64,000 nt of DNA, taken from a virus. The stretch covers positions 1 through 64,000 of IMG/VR virus record IMGVR_UViG_3300017963_000254. One strand, written 5' to 3'. Positions 13,491 through 21,572 of this stretch are shown here, one piece after another; within the stretch, counting starts at the first letter, position 1, and each line of letters starts with the position of its first letter. A program made the translations under genes and the position numbers. The notes under the pieces are model-generated. The model was not told where the DNA came from. It worked only from the letters and a program-made list of their open reading frames with translations, and did no database searches.

Positions 13491-14480
13491 ATGGGAGAGG
13501 CAGAGAAAAGAAAAGTCATCCTTCGAAGCAGGTCTAGGAGCCGGAAGATCGTAACCGAGATCATTACGATCGCGCCGTCGCAGGCCGCGCTGATTCTCGA
13601 ACACCAGAACTATCTGAACAGGACGTTGGTCGAGGAGAGGGCAAAGACCCTCGCCAAGCTGATGACAGACGGCCTGTGGAAGATGAACGGTGACACGATT
13701 CGGTTTGCCATTGGGTCTGTGCGGCTGATGGACGGTCAGCATCGGCTGCGCGCTTGCGTGATCTCCGGGATCCCTCTCACGGTGATCGCGGTGTTCAACC
13801 TGCCCGATGACGCGATGCCGACTATCGACACAGGTGGCGGCAGGACTGCCGCGCAAGCGCTGAACCTCGACCACAAGCAGCGGTTCGGCAAGGGATTCAA
13901 GAACGCCAACGTGACCGCAGCGGTCGTTCGGCTCCTACACGCCTACGACGCTGACCCGCAGATGCCGGCCGTGAACAGGGGTAACTGGGGGAAGATGGCT
14001 CCGATTCGCGTAGTCGGCGCTGTCGACGACTATCCTCGCCTCGACGAGTCCGTCGCGATCGGCGTCGCTGGCGCAAAGGGGTTCTCTCGCACGGGCATGA
14101 CGGCGACGGTCATGGGCTTCGCTCACTACGTGTTCGCGCGGATGAATCGGAAGAGGGCGGACGAGTTCATGGAGGGTCTGATAACAGGTGCGGAGCTGGC
14201 GATCGACGCGCCGGCCTTCGCGCTTCGCAAACGACTCAGCGGCAACACAAGCACCAACCGCCGGGATGGGCCGCTCGGGGCATTCGACGCGATCTACATG
14301 ATCTTCCAGGCGTGGCGCTACTTCTGGAGCGGTGTTCCTCTCCAGAAGTCTCAGACGGCGAAGGCGACCAAGGACGGGTCCAGGCCGGCGCTGCCGGATC
14401 TCTCGAAGAAGGTCACCGAAAAGGAGCGGACCCCTGTGGTCCGCTCCAAGAGGAAGGGTCGACAGAAGTCGACCGTTTAA
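13491..14480 (+). CDS. ParB-like nuclease/partition-domain protein (329 aa)
   Basis: The N-terminal third has GSVRLMDGQHRLRACVISGI, the ParB/Srx signature with DGQHRL. The rest is mostly helical and basic, with a Lys/Arg-rich tail (RSKRKGRQK). It stands alone between its own promoter and a strong terminator, so it is expressed as a single unit. This is one of three ParB-fold proteins in the window; their copies differ too much to be recent duplicates. A role in DNA binding or in modulating host functions is possible. Confidence 0.65.
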   Translation: MGEAEKRKVILRSRSRSRKIVTEIITIAPSQAALILEHQNYLNRTLVEERAKTLAKLMTDGLWKMNGDTIRFAIGSVRLMDGQHRLRACVISGIPLTVIAVFNLPDDAMPTIDTGGGRTAAQALNLDHKQRFGKGFKNANVTAAVVRLLHAYDADPQMPAVNRGNWGKMAPIRVVGAVDDYPRLDESVAIGVAGAKGFSRTGMTATVMGFAHYVFARMNRKRADEFMEGLITGAELAIDAPAFALRKRLSGNTSTNRRDGPLGAFDAIYMIFQAWRYFWSGVPLQKSQTAKATKDGSRPALPDLSKKVTEKERTPVVRSKRKGRQKSTV

Positions 14481-14498
14481 CCAGGAAACCGTTCCCAG

Positions 14499-14533
14499 AA
14501 CCGCCGCCGCGATACCGGCGGCGGTTTTGTTTT
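14499..14533 (+). terminator. strong intrinsic terminator
   Basis: An 11-bp perfect stem (AACCGCCGCCG at 14499-14509 with CGGCGGCGGTT at 14516-14526) and a 6-nt loop are followed by TTTTGTTTT. This is a classic Rho-independent terminator ending the single-gene unit of the ParB-like protein. Confidence 0.9.
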
Positions 14534-14595
14534 ATCAGAACGACGCTTTTCTGCCAATAGTCGGCGAATTTGCAAGATGCGCCGTCAGAGCGGTC

Positions 14596-14604
14596 GGGTA
14601 GAGT
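14596..14604 (+). promoter_or_regulatory. leaderless-type promoter GGGTAGAGT
   Basis: GGGTAGAGT ends 7 nt before ATG 14612. With the usual 6-7 nt from the -10 box to the transcription start, the mRNA would begin at the start codon. It opens the replication operon after the terminator at 14499. Confidence 0.6.
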
Positions 14605-14611
14605 AGGGGTC

Positions 14612-14935
14612 ATGACCGCCGACATCTGGCCGCCGCCCGGCTACTTCTGGTCCAAGAACCCGACCATCACGACGCGGGACAGGACCGACGTGCTCGTTCC
14701 GCTCGAGGCCGTAGCTCTCGGCGAGGTGATGCGCTACCAGCTGCCCGAGACGCCGGCCGAGCCGGGCTCTGTCTTCGTGGACGGCCATCTCTACTCGCTG
14801 GCGACCGGCGAGCTGCTCGACCAGGACGGGACGCTCGCCGGCTCGGTGGACTTCGATACGGGGATGATCGAGATCGACACCTCCGTGAGCCCCGGCCTCA
14901 GCTCGCGCCGCGCCCAGTATGTCGTCGCGGCTTGA
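14612..14935 (+). CDS. hypothetical protein, 107 aa
   Basis: It starts at ATG 14612, directly behind a promoter element. The sequence is rich in strands and turns (SVFVDGHLYSLATGELLDQD, FDTGMIEIDTS), suggesting a small beta protein. It overlaps the next gene by 17 nt. The family is not recognised. Its position as first gene of the operon is the only context. Confidence 0.55.
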   Translation: MTADIWPPPGYFWSKNPTITTRDRTDVLVPLEAVALGEVMRYQLPETPAEPGSVFVDGHLYSLATGELLDQDGTLAGSVDFDTGMIEIDTSVSPGLSSRRAQYVVAA

Positions 14936-15146
14936 GGTGACCGGCGAGTTCGGCCAGGTCGATACGCCAAACGGTCCGATCTCCAAGCACTACGACGTCG
15001 CGATGGAGCCGCTCCGCGTCCTGCTCATGGAGCCGTCAGCGATCGATCGGCTCGCTGCGCTCGAGGATCCAGAGATCGCCGCGCGAGTGGAGCGGGCCGA
15101 CCGCTTCCAGTCCTACTACGGCGTGATAGACGTCACGGCGCTCTAG
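14919..15146 (+). CDS. hypothetical protein, 75 aa
   Basis: It starts at ATG 14919 inside the end of the previous gene and stops 17 nt before the next start. The protein is small and acidic, with a helical second half (SAIDRLAALEDPEIAARVER). No family is recognised. The overlap suggests translational coupling. Confidence 0.5.
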   Translation: MSSRLEVTGEFGQVDTPNGPISKHYDVAMEPLRVLLMEPSAIDRLAALEDPEIAARVERADRFQSYYGVIDVTAL

Positions 15147-15148
15147 CT

Positions 15149-15157
15149 GGGTAGAAC
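15149..15157 (+). promoter_or_regulatory. leaderless-type promoter GGGTAGAAC
   Basis: GGGTAGAAC (hexamer TAGAAC 15152-15157) is followed by exactly 6 nt and then ATG 15164, so the transcript would start at or next to the start codon. Confidence 0.65.
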
Positions 15158-15163
15158 GAGGGA

Positions 15164-15826
15164 ATGGAGTCCTTCTACCCCAGTGCGATCGTCTCCGGTG
15201 GGCAGACGGGGGCCGACCGTGGTGCCCTGATCGCCGCCGCGATCCTCGGTTACCTCCACGGCGGCTGGTGCACCGACGACCGGAAGGCCGAGGACGGCAA
15301 GATCCCCGACTGCTACCCGATGACGCCGTGCGGATCGAATCGCTACCCCGACCGGACGCGCATGAACGTCGAGTGCTCCGACGCGACGATCGTGTTCACC
15401 AGGGAGGAGCATCCGAGCGGTGGGTCGGCGCTGACCTTGAAGCTGGTGCAGGAGAACCGCCGGCCCGGGATGCACGTGTGGCTCGAGCCCGACCGGCCGA
15501 AGGAGTCCAACGCCCGGGTGGCTCGGGTGATCCGGGCCTGGCTGGCCGAGGTCCGGCCCCGGGACCTGAACATCGCCGGCCAGCGCGAGAGCAAGGCTCC
15601 GGGGATCCAGAACCAGGTCGCAGAGGTGATGCTGCTGGCCCTCCAGAGGCCCTCTCGCTGCCTCTGCGGGCGTGAAATCCCTGATTCGGCCTGGGAGTCG
15701 GCCAGGCCCCAGAACAAGCCGCTCGCGTGCTCCCAGTGCGGCCACGAGACCCGGTGGAGCGACTTCGACCTGACCGGCGTAAGTCTTTCAGAATCGGTGA
15801 CAACCTACGTCGGCTCCTCGGGGTAG
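15164..15826 (+). CDS. YpsA/molybdenum-carrier-like (SLOG) protein with C-terminal zinc ribbon
   Basis: The product has 220 residues. The N-terminus has the signature IVSGGQTGADRGAL of the YpsA-like putative molybdenum carrier family (Rossmann-like SLOG fold, nucleotide or ligand binding), followed by ATIVFTREEHPSGGS. After residue 160 comes a zinc ribbon, CLCGREIPDSAW with CSQCGHE, which resembles the N-termini of the proteins at 11787 and 59683. SLOG proteins are thought to sense or process nucleotide-derived ligands, which would suit phage-host conflict, but this is inference. Translation is probably leaderless. The TAG stop is part of the next promoter hexamer. Confidence 0.7.
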   Translation: MESFYPSAIVSGGQTGADRGALIAAAILGYLHGGWCTDDRKAEDGKIPDCYPMTPCGSNRYPDRTRMNVECSDATIVFTREEHPSGGSALTLKLVQENRRPGMHVWLEPDRPKESNARVARVIRAWLAEVRPRDLNIAGQRESKAPGIQNQVAEVMLLALQRPSRCLCGREIPDSAWESARPQNKPLACSQCGHETRWSDFDLTGVSLSESVTTYVGSSG

Positions 15827-15829
15827 AAC
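15821..15829 (+). promoter_or_regulatory. leaderless-type promoter GGGTAGAAC overlapping a stop codon
   Basis: The hexamer TAGAAC (15824-15829) begins with the stop codon TAG of the preceding gene (15824-15826) and is followed by exactly 6 nt and ATG 15836. Confidence 0.65.
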
Positions 15830-15835
15830 GTAGGC

Positions 15836-17302
15836 ATGAGTTCTGCGTCTACGGTCGCGATCATGCGCGGTGAGCTGGGCATCCACCTCAGCGAGCTGGA
15901 CGACGATCAGCGAGAGTTACTCGAGCAACAGCTGACCCTGGTCTCGAGGCCCTGGGGCGACAACCCGCCCAAGACGGTCCGCTGCTACCAGGAGAAGGAC
16001 GGCCGCCTCTGGATCCCGCGCCACTTCGAGCCGATGTCGATGTGGCAGCTCGTGGACAGCTGGGAGTGGAGCACCGGCCGCCATCATCAGTTCCAGGTCC
16101 AGGCGAAGCTCGACCCCGAGCGCGGTCAGGTCAGGGCTGTGCCGGCGATGATCGAGTACCTCAAGCGACACGGCGCCGGCGTCCTTCGTTCTGGCACAGG
16201 CACAGGCAAGACCGTGGTGGGGCTGATCATTGGCGCGGCCTTCGAGTGCTTCATCGGGATCCCGGTCTACAACGGGCACATGATGGACCACTGGACCGAG
16301 GACGCGATGAAGGTGCTCGGCCTGTCCGAGGACGACATCGGAATCGTGCAGAGCGACCGCTGCGATCTGGGCAAGCCGGTCACGATCATGATGGTCCAGA
16401 GCCTCCTCGCGCGCAGGTACCCGGACGAGCTGTACGAGCAGATCGGCTTCCTGATCGGCGATGAGACGCCGCACTTCGGCGCACCCGAGTGGAAGGCGAC
16501 CGTGGGGATGTTCCCGGCGCGCTACCGCCTCGGCCTCACGGCCGATCCGAAACGGAAAGACGGCCTCGGCGCGTTGATCAACTGGACGTTCGGCGAGGTC
16601 GGCTACACCGCCAGGCGCGTCCGCACGAAGGACATCAAGCCGCCGACCGTGACGGCGATCTTCTGGAAGAAGACCTACCCATGGGGCTCCTACTGCAAGT
16701 GGGAGAAGGACTCGACCGGTCAGTGGGCGATGGGCGACGAGGGGCACCCGTCCAAGTACGACAACGTGCTTGCCGCCGACGAAGATCGCACCAGGATGCT
16801 CGTGGCGGAGATCAAGAACGCGGCCGTCAAACAGCGGTCGATCTTGGTGTTCTCGGCGCGCGTCGAGCACTTGGTGGAGATGCGGGAGCTGCTGGCACGC
16901 CAGCTTGACCCGCCGACGGCGATCGAGAGACTAGCGCAGCTCCGGGCACCGCCGCCGAACCTACCCGTGCTTGGTCACCTGAAGAGCGGCCTGAAGAAGA
17001 GTCAACGGGAGTGGGTGCTCAAGGCGGACATCATCTTCGCGACCTACGCGATGGCGCGGGACGCGTTCAACGCGCCCAAGCTCGACACCGAGTTCTTCGC
17101 CACGCCTCCGGGCGATGTCGAGCAGCCCGCCGGCCGTCTCCGCGAGAAAGCCGAGGACCACGACCGCAAGCCGCTGATGATCGTGGAGGTCTACGAGGAT
17201 ACGCCCTACGGACGCGAGAAGTGGGTCAAGCGGCGCGACTGGTACAGGCAGCGAGGCTTCAAGGTCCAGGAGGTCACCCGGACTCCGAGGAGACGCAAGT
17301 GA
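15836..17302 (+). CDS. superfamily 2 DNA/RNA helicase
   Basis: The protein has 488 residues. Walker A is GTGTGKT (around 120-126), followed by a DExx-type motif II in IGDETPHFG (around 207-215), and RYRLGLTADPKRKDG corresponds to motif III. The C-terminal domain has SILVFSARVEHL (motif IV) and FATYAMARDAFNAP (motif V/VI region). This matches DEAD/DEAH helicases of the UvsW kind used by phages in replication and recombination. The motif II is DETPH rather than DEAH. Probably leaderless, first gene of the long operon that leads to the RecA-like protein. Confidence 0.85.
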   Translation: MSSASTVAIMRGELGIHLSELDDDQRELLEQQLTLVSRPWGDNPPKTVRCYQEKDGRLWIPRHFEPMSMWQLVDSWEWSTGRHHQFQVQAKLDPERGQVRAVPAMIEYLKRHGAGVLRSGTGTGKTVVGLIIGAAFECFIGIPVYNGHMMDHWTEDAMKVLGLSEDDIGIVQSDRCDLGKPVTIMMVQSLLARRYPDELYEQIGFLIGDETPHFGAPEWKATVGMFPARYRLGLTADPKRKDGLGALINWTFGEVGYTARRVRTKDIKPPTVTAIFWKKTYPWGSYCKWEKDSTGQWAMGDEGHPSKYDNVLAADEDRTRMLVAEIKNAAVKQRSILVFSARVEHLVEMRELLARQLDPPTAIERLAQLRAPPPNLPVLGHLKSGLKKSQREWVLKADIIFATYAMARDAFNAPKLDTEFFATPPGDVEQPAGRLREKAEDHDRKPLMIVEVYEDTPYGREKWVKRRDWYRQRGFKVQEVTRTPRRRK

Positions 17303-17805
17303 GCGGCGGCGACTGGGCGCAGTTCGTCAGCTACGACTCGGCCGAGGCGCGTCAACGCGCGCTCGAGAGAAAGCGCAAGCGCTACAAGACCGATGAGGAG
17401 TACCGCGAGTCGAAGCGAGCGTCGGCGCGGGCGCGATACAAGCCGAAGGGCCGGAAGGAGCGAAGCGGCCGGGGCCGCAACAGGCCGCGTCCGTACCCCT
17501 ACGAGGGCCGGGTGATCCTCCTCGTCGGGTTGGGCCAGCTCTCCGACGCAACCGGCGTCAGCAAGTCGACCTTACGACGCTACGAGGAGAAGGAGATCAT
17601 TCCCATCAACCGGATCATCGATGCGCGCGGCCGGCGCTGGTACCCGAAGGAGTTTGTGACCTGGCTCGCGCCGCTCCTGCTCGGCCAGGCCCAGAAGAGA
17701 GAGCCCCACTGGCGTCTGAGGACCCGGGTAGAACGTGAGTGGAAGAAGGCTCTGGCCAAGGGTATGCCCGTCCTGAAGGAGGCACGAGATGAGCGAGACG
17801 ACTGA
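17299..17805 (+). CDS. MerR/excisionase-type HTH protein (168 aa)
   Basis: It starts at GTG 17299, overlapping the helicase stop (GTGA). The first half is very basic (ERKRKRYKTDEEYRESKRAS), and the second half has a MerR-type helix-turn-helix and wing (LSDATGVSKSTLRRYEEKEI with RRWYPKEFV). It is probably a DNA-binding regulator or accessory. A GGGTAGAAC element lies inside its 3' part. Its end overlaps the next start by 17 nt. Confidence 0.65.
   Translation: MSGGDWAQFVSYDSAEARQRALERKRKRYKTDEEYRESKRASARARYKPKGRKERSGRGRNRPRPYPYEGRVILLVGLGQLSDATGVSKSTLRRYEEKEIIPINRIIDARGRRWYPKEFVTWLAPLLLGQAQKREPHWRLRTRVEREWKKALAKGMPVLKEARDERDD
17726..17734 (+). promoter_or_regulatory. internal GGGTAGAAC element upstream of the RecA-like genes
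   Basis: GGGTAGAAC lies inside the preceding coding sequence (reading RVER), 54 nt before ATG 17789, which has its own Shine-Dalgarno sequence GAAGGAGG. It could be an internal promoter for 17789 and the recombinase gene, or a chance match in codons. Confidence 0.4.
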
Positions 17806-18151
17806 GGTTACGACCCCTTCGATTGTTGCGGCGACCACGATCACGGTCCTGCGCACCGTCAAGGTGGGGACGGAGGACTCGGACGGTGAGTCCGAGCTGA
17901 CCGAGACCATCGAGGTCCACAAGTTCGCCGTGCCGCCGGCCATCGCCAAGGCCGGGCTGTCCGTGAGGAAGAGCAAGCAGACCGTGCGCGGCGACTGGGT
18001 CGCCGGCGAGGTCACGCTCGGCGCCGACCGGCCCTGCTACATGGAAGAGCTGCCCCAGGCCGCCGAGGTCGCCTACGACCTGGTCAAGGAGCGGATGCAG
18101 GTCGAGCTGCCGAAGATGCTCGCGGCGCTGGACCAGCTGGCCAAGTCCTGA
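17789..18151 (+). CDS. hypothetical protein, 120 aa
   Basis: A strong Shine-Dalgarno sequence (GAAGGAGG) precedes ATG 17789. The N-terminus is Thr/Val-rich and strand-like and the C-terminus is helical (AAEVAYDLVKERMQVELPKM). The stop TGA overlaps the next ATG by one base. The family is not recognised; its coupling to the RecA-like gene suggests a role in recombination or DNA binding. Confidence 0.6.
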   Translation: MSETTEVTTPSIVAATTITVLRTVKVGTEDSDGESELTETIEVHKFAVPPAIAKAGLSVRKSKQTVRGDWVAGEVTLGADRPCYMEELPQAAEVAYDLVKERMQVELPKMLAALDQLAKS

Positions 18152-19389
18152 TGGCGGCTGCCAAGAAGAAGACCGCCAAGAAGACCAAGAGGCCGGCCGT
18201 GAAGAAGGCGGCGCCCAAGAAGGCGGCCAAGAAGAAGGACGAAGACGGATTCGCCGCGTTCACGGCCAAGGCCAAGAAGGCGTGGCCGGACACGATCATC
18301 GTCGCGTCCGAGGGCGTGCAGGAGATCCCCTGCTTCTCGACAGGCAACATCGGCCTCGACATCGCGACGTTCGGCGGCTGGCGGCGTGGGCGCATCCACC
18401 GGATCTACGGGCTCGAGAAGGCCGGCAAGACGGGCACGATGCTCAACTCGGTCCGCGCCTGGCAGCGGCACTGCGGGCTCTGCTACGAGCGCGGCCCATG
18501 CGAGCACGGGAAGGTGTCCGGCGTGGATCGGCCGAAGGCGGCGGCCCTCTACATCGACGCCGAGCACCGGCTGGCCGACATGTGGAAGCGGGTTGCCGAC
18601 CACGGAATCGACCTGGACCGGATCCTTGTCCAGCAGCCGCCGACCGGCCAGCACGTCGTGGACTTCGTGGACTCGGCCCTTCGAGAGAAGGGCGCGAACA
18701 TCGGGCTCGTCATCGTCGATTCGATCGCGCACATCGTGTCGAAGGAGGAGATCGAGAAGGCGACCATGAAGGGCCGCACGATGGCCGTCAACGCGCAGCT
18801 CATCAACAAGGCCGTGCGCAAGTGGACGGCGGCAGTCTGCTCGCTCGGCATCTCGACCGCGAAGAAGCCGACGATTCTCCTGGTCAATCAGCTGAGGCAG
18901 TCTCCCGACCAGTACGTGAAAGAGGTCCAAACGGGCGGCAAGGGTCTCGACTACGCGACCAGCCTCGACCTGCGCCTATCCGCCGGTAAGTACCACTACG
19001 TGGTGCCGACCAAGGACGGCAAGGGGTGGGAGGACAAGATCCCCAAGTTCGGCCCACAGGGCTGGAAGCCGGACGCCGACGCCGCGCCGGACTACGTGGA
19101 GATCAACTACCGCGTGACGAAGTCCGGCGTCTGCCCGAACGGGCGCTTCGGATCGTTCCAGTACTGGCTGCGGCCGACGCACGGGCGCCGGATCGGCGAC
19201 CCAGACAACATGGGCCGGCTGTGGGAGTACGCGAGGAAGTACCTCATGGAGAAGGTCGGTGGCAGCTACACCATCCTCGGTATCGAGGCCAGCACGCAGA
19301 ACAAGCTGAAGCAGAAGTTCACTCACGATCCAGATGCCGTCGAGAAGGCGTGGACGGCCCTTGTGGCGGTGCTGTCGGAGTTGTCGTGA
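18151..19389 (+). CDS. RecA/UvsX-like recombinase with Lys/Ala-rich N-terminal tail
   Basis: The protein has 412 residues. The first 30 are almost only Lys, Ala and Pro, like histone-type tails. The core has Walker A GLEKAGKT (87-94), a short Cys-rich insertion (CGLCYERGPCEHG, 108-120), YIDAEHR (134-140), Walker B LVIVDS (about 188) and the L2-like ILLVNQLRQ. It should form filaments on ssDNA and do strand exchange in phage recombination, working with the ssDNA-binding protein, helicase and resolvases nearby. The tail and Cys insertion are unusual for RecA. Confidence 0.85.
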   Translation: MAAAKKKTAKKTKRPAVKKAAPKKAAKKKDEDGFAAFTAKAKKAWPDTIIVASEGVQEIPCFSTGNIGLDIATFGGWRRGRIHRIYGLEKAGKTGTMLNSVRAWQRHCGLCYERGPCEHGKVSGVDRPKAAALYIDAEHRLADMWKRVADHGIDLDRILVQQPPTGQHVVDFVDSALREKGANIGLVIVDSIAHIVSKEEIEKATMKGRTMAVNAQLINKAVRKWTAAVCSLGISTAKKPTILLVNQLRQSPDQYVKEVQTGGKGLDYATSLDLRLSAGKYHYVVPTKDGKGWEDKIPKFGPQGWKPDADAAPDYVEINYRVTKSGVCPNGRFGSFQYWLRPTHGRRIGDPDNMGRLWEYARKYLMEKVGGSYTILGIEASTQNKLKQKFTHDPDAVEKAWTALVAVLSELS

Positions 19390-19787
19390 GCGGGCCTCGC
19401 TACTTCGACGAGGTTCACGAGGCCGAGGGGCCGGACTACTTCGGCAAGGAGAACAGGCCGAAGACCGGCGACTGGAAACAGCACGAGAAGGACATCGCCG
19501 AGCGCACAGGCGATCAACAAGTGCGCGGGTCCGGCAATCAGCCCGGCCGGCCTGGTGACACGATGGGGGCCGACTTCCTCCGCGACGGAAAACTGTCGCA
19601 CGGGGCCGGGATCACGATCAAGGCCAGCTGGCTCAGGAAGCTCATCGAGGAGGCTCTCAGCATGGGGAAGCGTCCCGTGCTCGAGGTCAGACTCGAGGGC
19701 GCCGAGACGCCTGTTCCTCGGGACTGGGTGTTCGTTCCTGCGGCCGACTACGACGACCTACAGGAGCGCGCCGGATGGTCGACATAG
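19386..19787 (+). CDS. putative Holliday-junction-resolvase-like PD-(D/E)xK protein (133 aa)
   Basis: It starts at GTG 19386, overlapping the RecA-like stop (GTGA). The core reads HEKDIAERTGDQQVRGSGNQ, then GDTMGADFL and DGK, then ITIKASWLRKLIEEAL, in the order seen in small phage resolvase-like nucleases that have GD..G.DFL.E.K. The DGK at the E-x-K position and the spacing are suggestive only. Its place between RecA-like, RecB-like and RuvC-like genes supports a recombination nuclease. Confidence 0.45.
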   Translation: MSGPRYFDEVHEAEGPDYFGKENRPKTGDWKQHEKDIAERTGDQQVRGSGNQPGRPGDTMGADFLRDGKLSHGAGITIKASWLRKLIEEALSMGKRPVLEVRLEGAETPVPRDWVFVPAADYDDLQERAGWST

Positions 19788-20695
19788 CCGACGTCCTGGG
19801 CCTGCTCGACGAGCACGCCATTACTCCGACATCTTCGCTCGTACGGACGCCGGCGTCGGACACGGCCAGCGTGTTCTTGCAGGAATTCTACGAGTGGCTC
19901 GAGGCAGATGAGCGGCGGCGGGAGCCGGACGATCCGAGCTACCTGCGCGCGTCGAGCCTGTACAAGGTCTGCGGCCGGCGCGAGGCGTTCTTCATGGAAC
20001 GGCCGGTGCTGCGGTCGGTGGAGAGCTTCTCACCGGGCCGACGCATGAACTTCGACGTTGGTCACGCGCTCCACTGGTGGTGGCAGAACCGCTACCTCGG
20101 GCCGATGGGCCGTCTGTGGGGCAACTGGTTCTGCTCGCGCTGCGATCGGATCGTGACCCAGGGGCTCATGCCGAAGCGGTGCCCCGGATGCAACCAGGGC
20201 CACAAGAAGGTGCTCACCTACGAGGAGATGTTCCTCAAGGACGAGCGGCTCAAGTACACCGCGCACCCAGACGGCCTTCTGGTCGATGCGCCCGGTCCTC
20301 CGCGCCTGCTTCTCGAGCTGAAGACGAAGAAGTCGGACAAGTTCGAGCCGCTCAAGCGGCCCGACGGCGAGCACGTGATCCAGGTGCTCGCCTACATGCG
20401 CCCGCTCGGCGTGCGCGAGGCGCTGGTGGTCTACATCGACAAGGGCAAGCAGACCTTGTGGAGGCCGATGGCCGGGCGGATCGCGCCCGTGGGGCCTCCG
20501 CGCGTGAAGGTCTTCCACGTCCTGTTCGACGACGAGATCTGGGCCGACGTCGAGAAGCGCATCCTCGATTTCTGGCGGGCAAAGGATGGCGCTCCGCCGG
20601 AAGATCTGTGTAGGATCTGTCCTTCCCCGACGAGCAGCTTCGCGCGGATCTGTCTGGCGAGAGACGACTGTTTCTCTCGGAGTGCGCCATCATGA
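19775..20695 (+). CDS. RecB/Cas4-like exonuclease (306 aa)
   Basis: It begins at ATG 19775 inside the end of the previous gene. An early Cys (YKVCGRREAFF) and a C-terminal Cys cluster (CRIC, ICLARDDC) frame a PD-(D/E)xK core, AHPDGLLV followed by LLLELKTKK and the downstream QVLAYM motif. This is the Cas4/RecB arrangement with a likely Fe-S cluster made by the first and last cysteines. A second zinc pair (CSRC, CPGC) lies in the middle. It probably resects DNA ends for recombination. Confidence 0.75.
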   Translation: MVDIADVLGLLDEHAITPTSSLVRTPASDTASVFLQEFYEWLEADERRREPDDPSYLRASSLYKVCGRREAFFMERPVLRSVESFSPGRRMNFDVGHALHWWWQNRYLGPMGRLWGNWFCSRCDRIVTQGLMPKRCPGCNQGHKKVLTYEEMFLKDERLKYTAHPDGLLVDAPGPPRLLLELKTKKSDKFEPLKRPDGEHVIQVLAYMRPLGVREALVVYIDKGKQTLWRPMAGRIAPVGPPRVKVFHVLFDDEIWADVEKRILDFWRAKDGAPPEDLCRICPSPTSSFARICLARDDCFSRSAPS

Positions 20696-21216
20696 TGCCG
20701 ATTCTCACTCTGGACCTGGGCACGCACACCGGCTGGTCCCTGCGGGATACGAGGGGCAACGTCATAAGCGGCCGGCAGTCGTTCGAGCTGACCCGGTGGG
20801 AGAGCCACGGGATGCGCCAGCTCCGGTTCCGCAAGTGGATCCGTGAGATGCTCGACGAATTCCTTCTGGCGGATGACCCGGAGCAGGCGTTCGTGGCCTA
20901 CGAGCGGCCTATCATCGCGGGCCGGGGGAAGAACCAGCACAGGTCGGGCAACGAGGTCGGGAAGCTCCTGGTCGGGACGCTGCTTCCCGAGCTGGAGGAG
21001 CGCGAACTGCTCCACGCGGCGCCGACGCCGGTTCAGGTGAAGAAGCACGCGACTGGCAAGGGAAACGCGAACAAGCACGCGATGGTCGAAGCGGCCGAGA
21101 ACCGCTGGGAGCACTACTCGCGGCCGAAGGACTACAGCGAGAAGAATGGGGACGACGAGGCGGATGCGCTCGGCATCATGGGATGGGCGATCGACGAGGT
21201 TGGGGCGTCTGGGTAG
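20692..21216 (+). CDS. RuvC-like Holliday junction resolvase
   Basis: The product has 174 residues, and its ATG overlaps the previous stop (ATGATG). It has TLDLGTHTGW near the N-terminus (first catalytic Asp), AYERP in the middle (catalytic Glu) and GDDEADALGIM near the C-terminus (catalytic Asp pair), the classic RuvC/RNase H-fold triad. It would cut branched DNA before packaging. Confidence 0.82.
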   Translation: MMPILTLDLGTHTGWSLRDTRGNVISGRQSFELTRWESHGMRQLRFRKWIREMLDEFLLADDPEQAFVAYERPIIAGRGKNQHRSGNEVGKLLVGTLLPELEERELLHAAPTPVQVKKHATGKGNANKHAMVEAAENRWEHYSRPKDYSEKNGDDEADALGIMGWAIDEVGASG

Positions 21217-21218
21217 GC

Positions 21219-21227
21219 GGGTATAAC
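21219..21227 (+). promoter_or_regulatory. promoter element GGGTATAAC
   Basis: GGGTATAAC is 18 nt before ATG 21246, with a CGGAAG Shine-Dalgarno-like sequence between. TTGGGG at 21200-21205 may act as a -35 box (16-nt spacer). It begins 3 nt after the resolvase stop. Confidence 0.6.
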
Positions 21228-21245
21228 CCAACACGGAAGCTGATC

Positions 21246-21572
21246 ATGTCGCTGCTGAGGGAGTACCTCATTGACGGACGGAGTTGTCGAGACCTTGCGG
21301 CCAAGCACGGCGTGTCTGAGGCTCTTGTCCGGGCTACTCTCGGAGAGCGCGGTATCCGCGTTGACTCTGACAGCGTTCGCGATCCCGTCTGTGCTGCTGT
21401 CGGATGGCTCGGATACGGGTCGTTCTCCCGCTTCGTTCACCAGCGCGGTCTGTCCTCGCTCAACGCCCAGGCTCAAGAGCTGGGGGTCACGAAGGCCCAG
21501 CTCCAACGGGTCTACGGGATCTTCCGGCGGCTAGCGGAAGAGGAAGGCGGCGACGATGGCGCAGGGGCGTAG
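21246..21572 (+). CDS. HTH-type hypothetical protein, 108 aa
   Basis: The chosen start, ATG 21246, lies behind the promoter at 21219. The first 45 residues form an HTH (SCRDLAAKHGVSEALVRATL); a second, similar one follows near the C-terminus (LNAQAQELGVTKAQLQRVYG). It is probably a small DNA-binding protein with two HTH units. Its end overlaps the next start by 17 nt. Confidence 0.55.
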   Translation: MSLLREYLIDGRSCRDLAAKHGVSEALVRATLGERGIRVDSDSVRDPVCAAVGWLGYGSFSRFVHQRGLSSLNAQAQELGVTKAQLQRVYGIFRRLAEEEGGDDGAGA

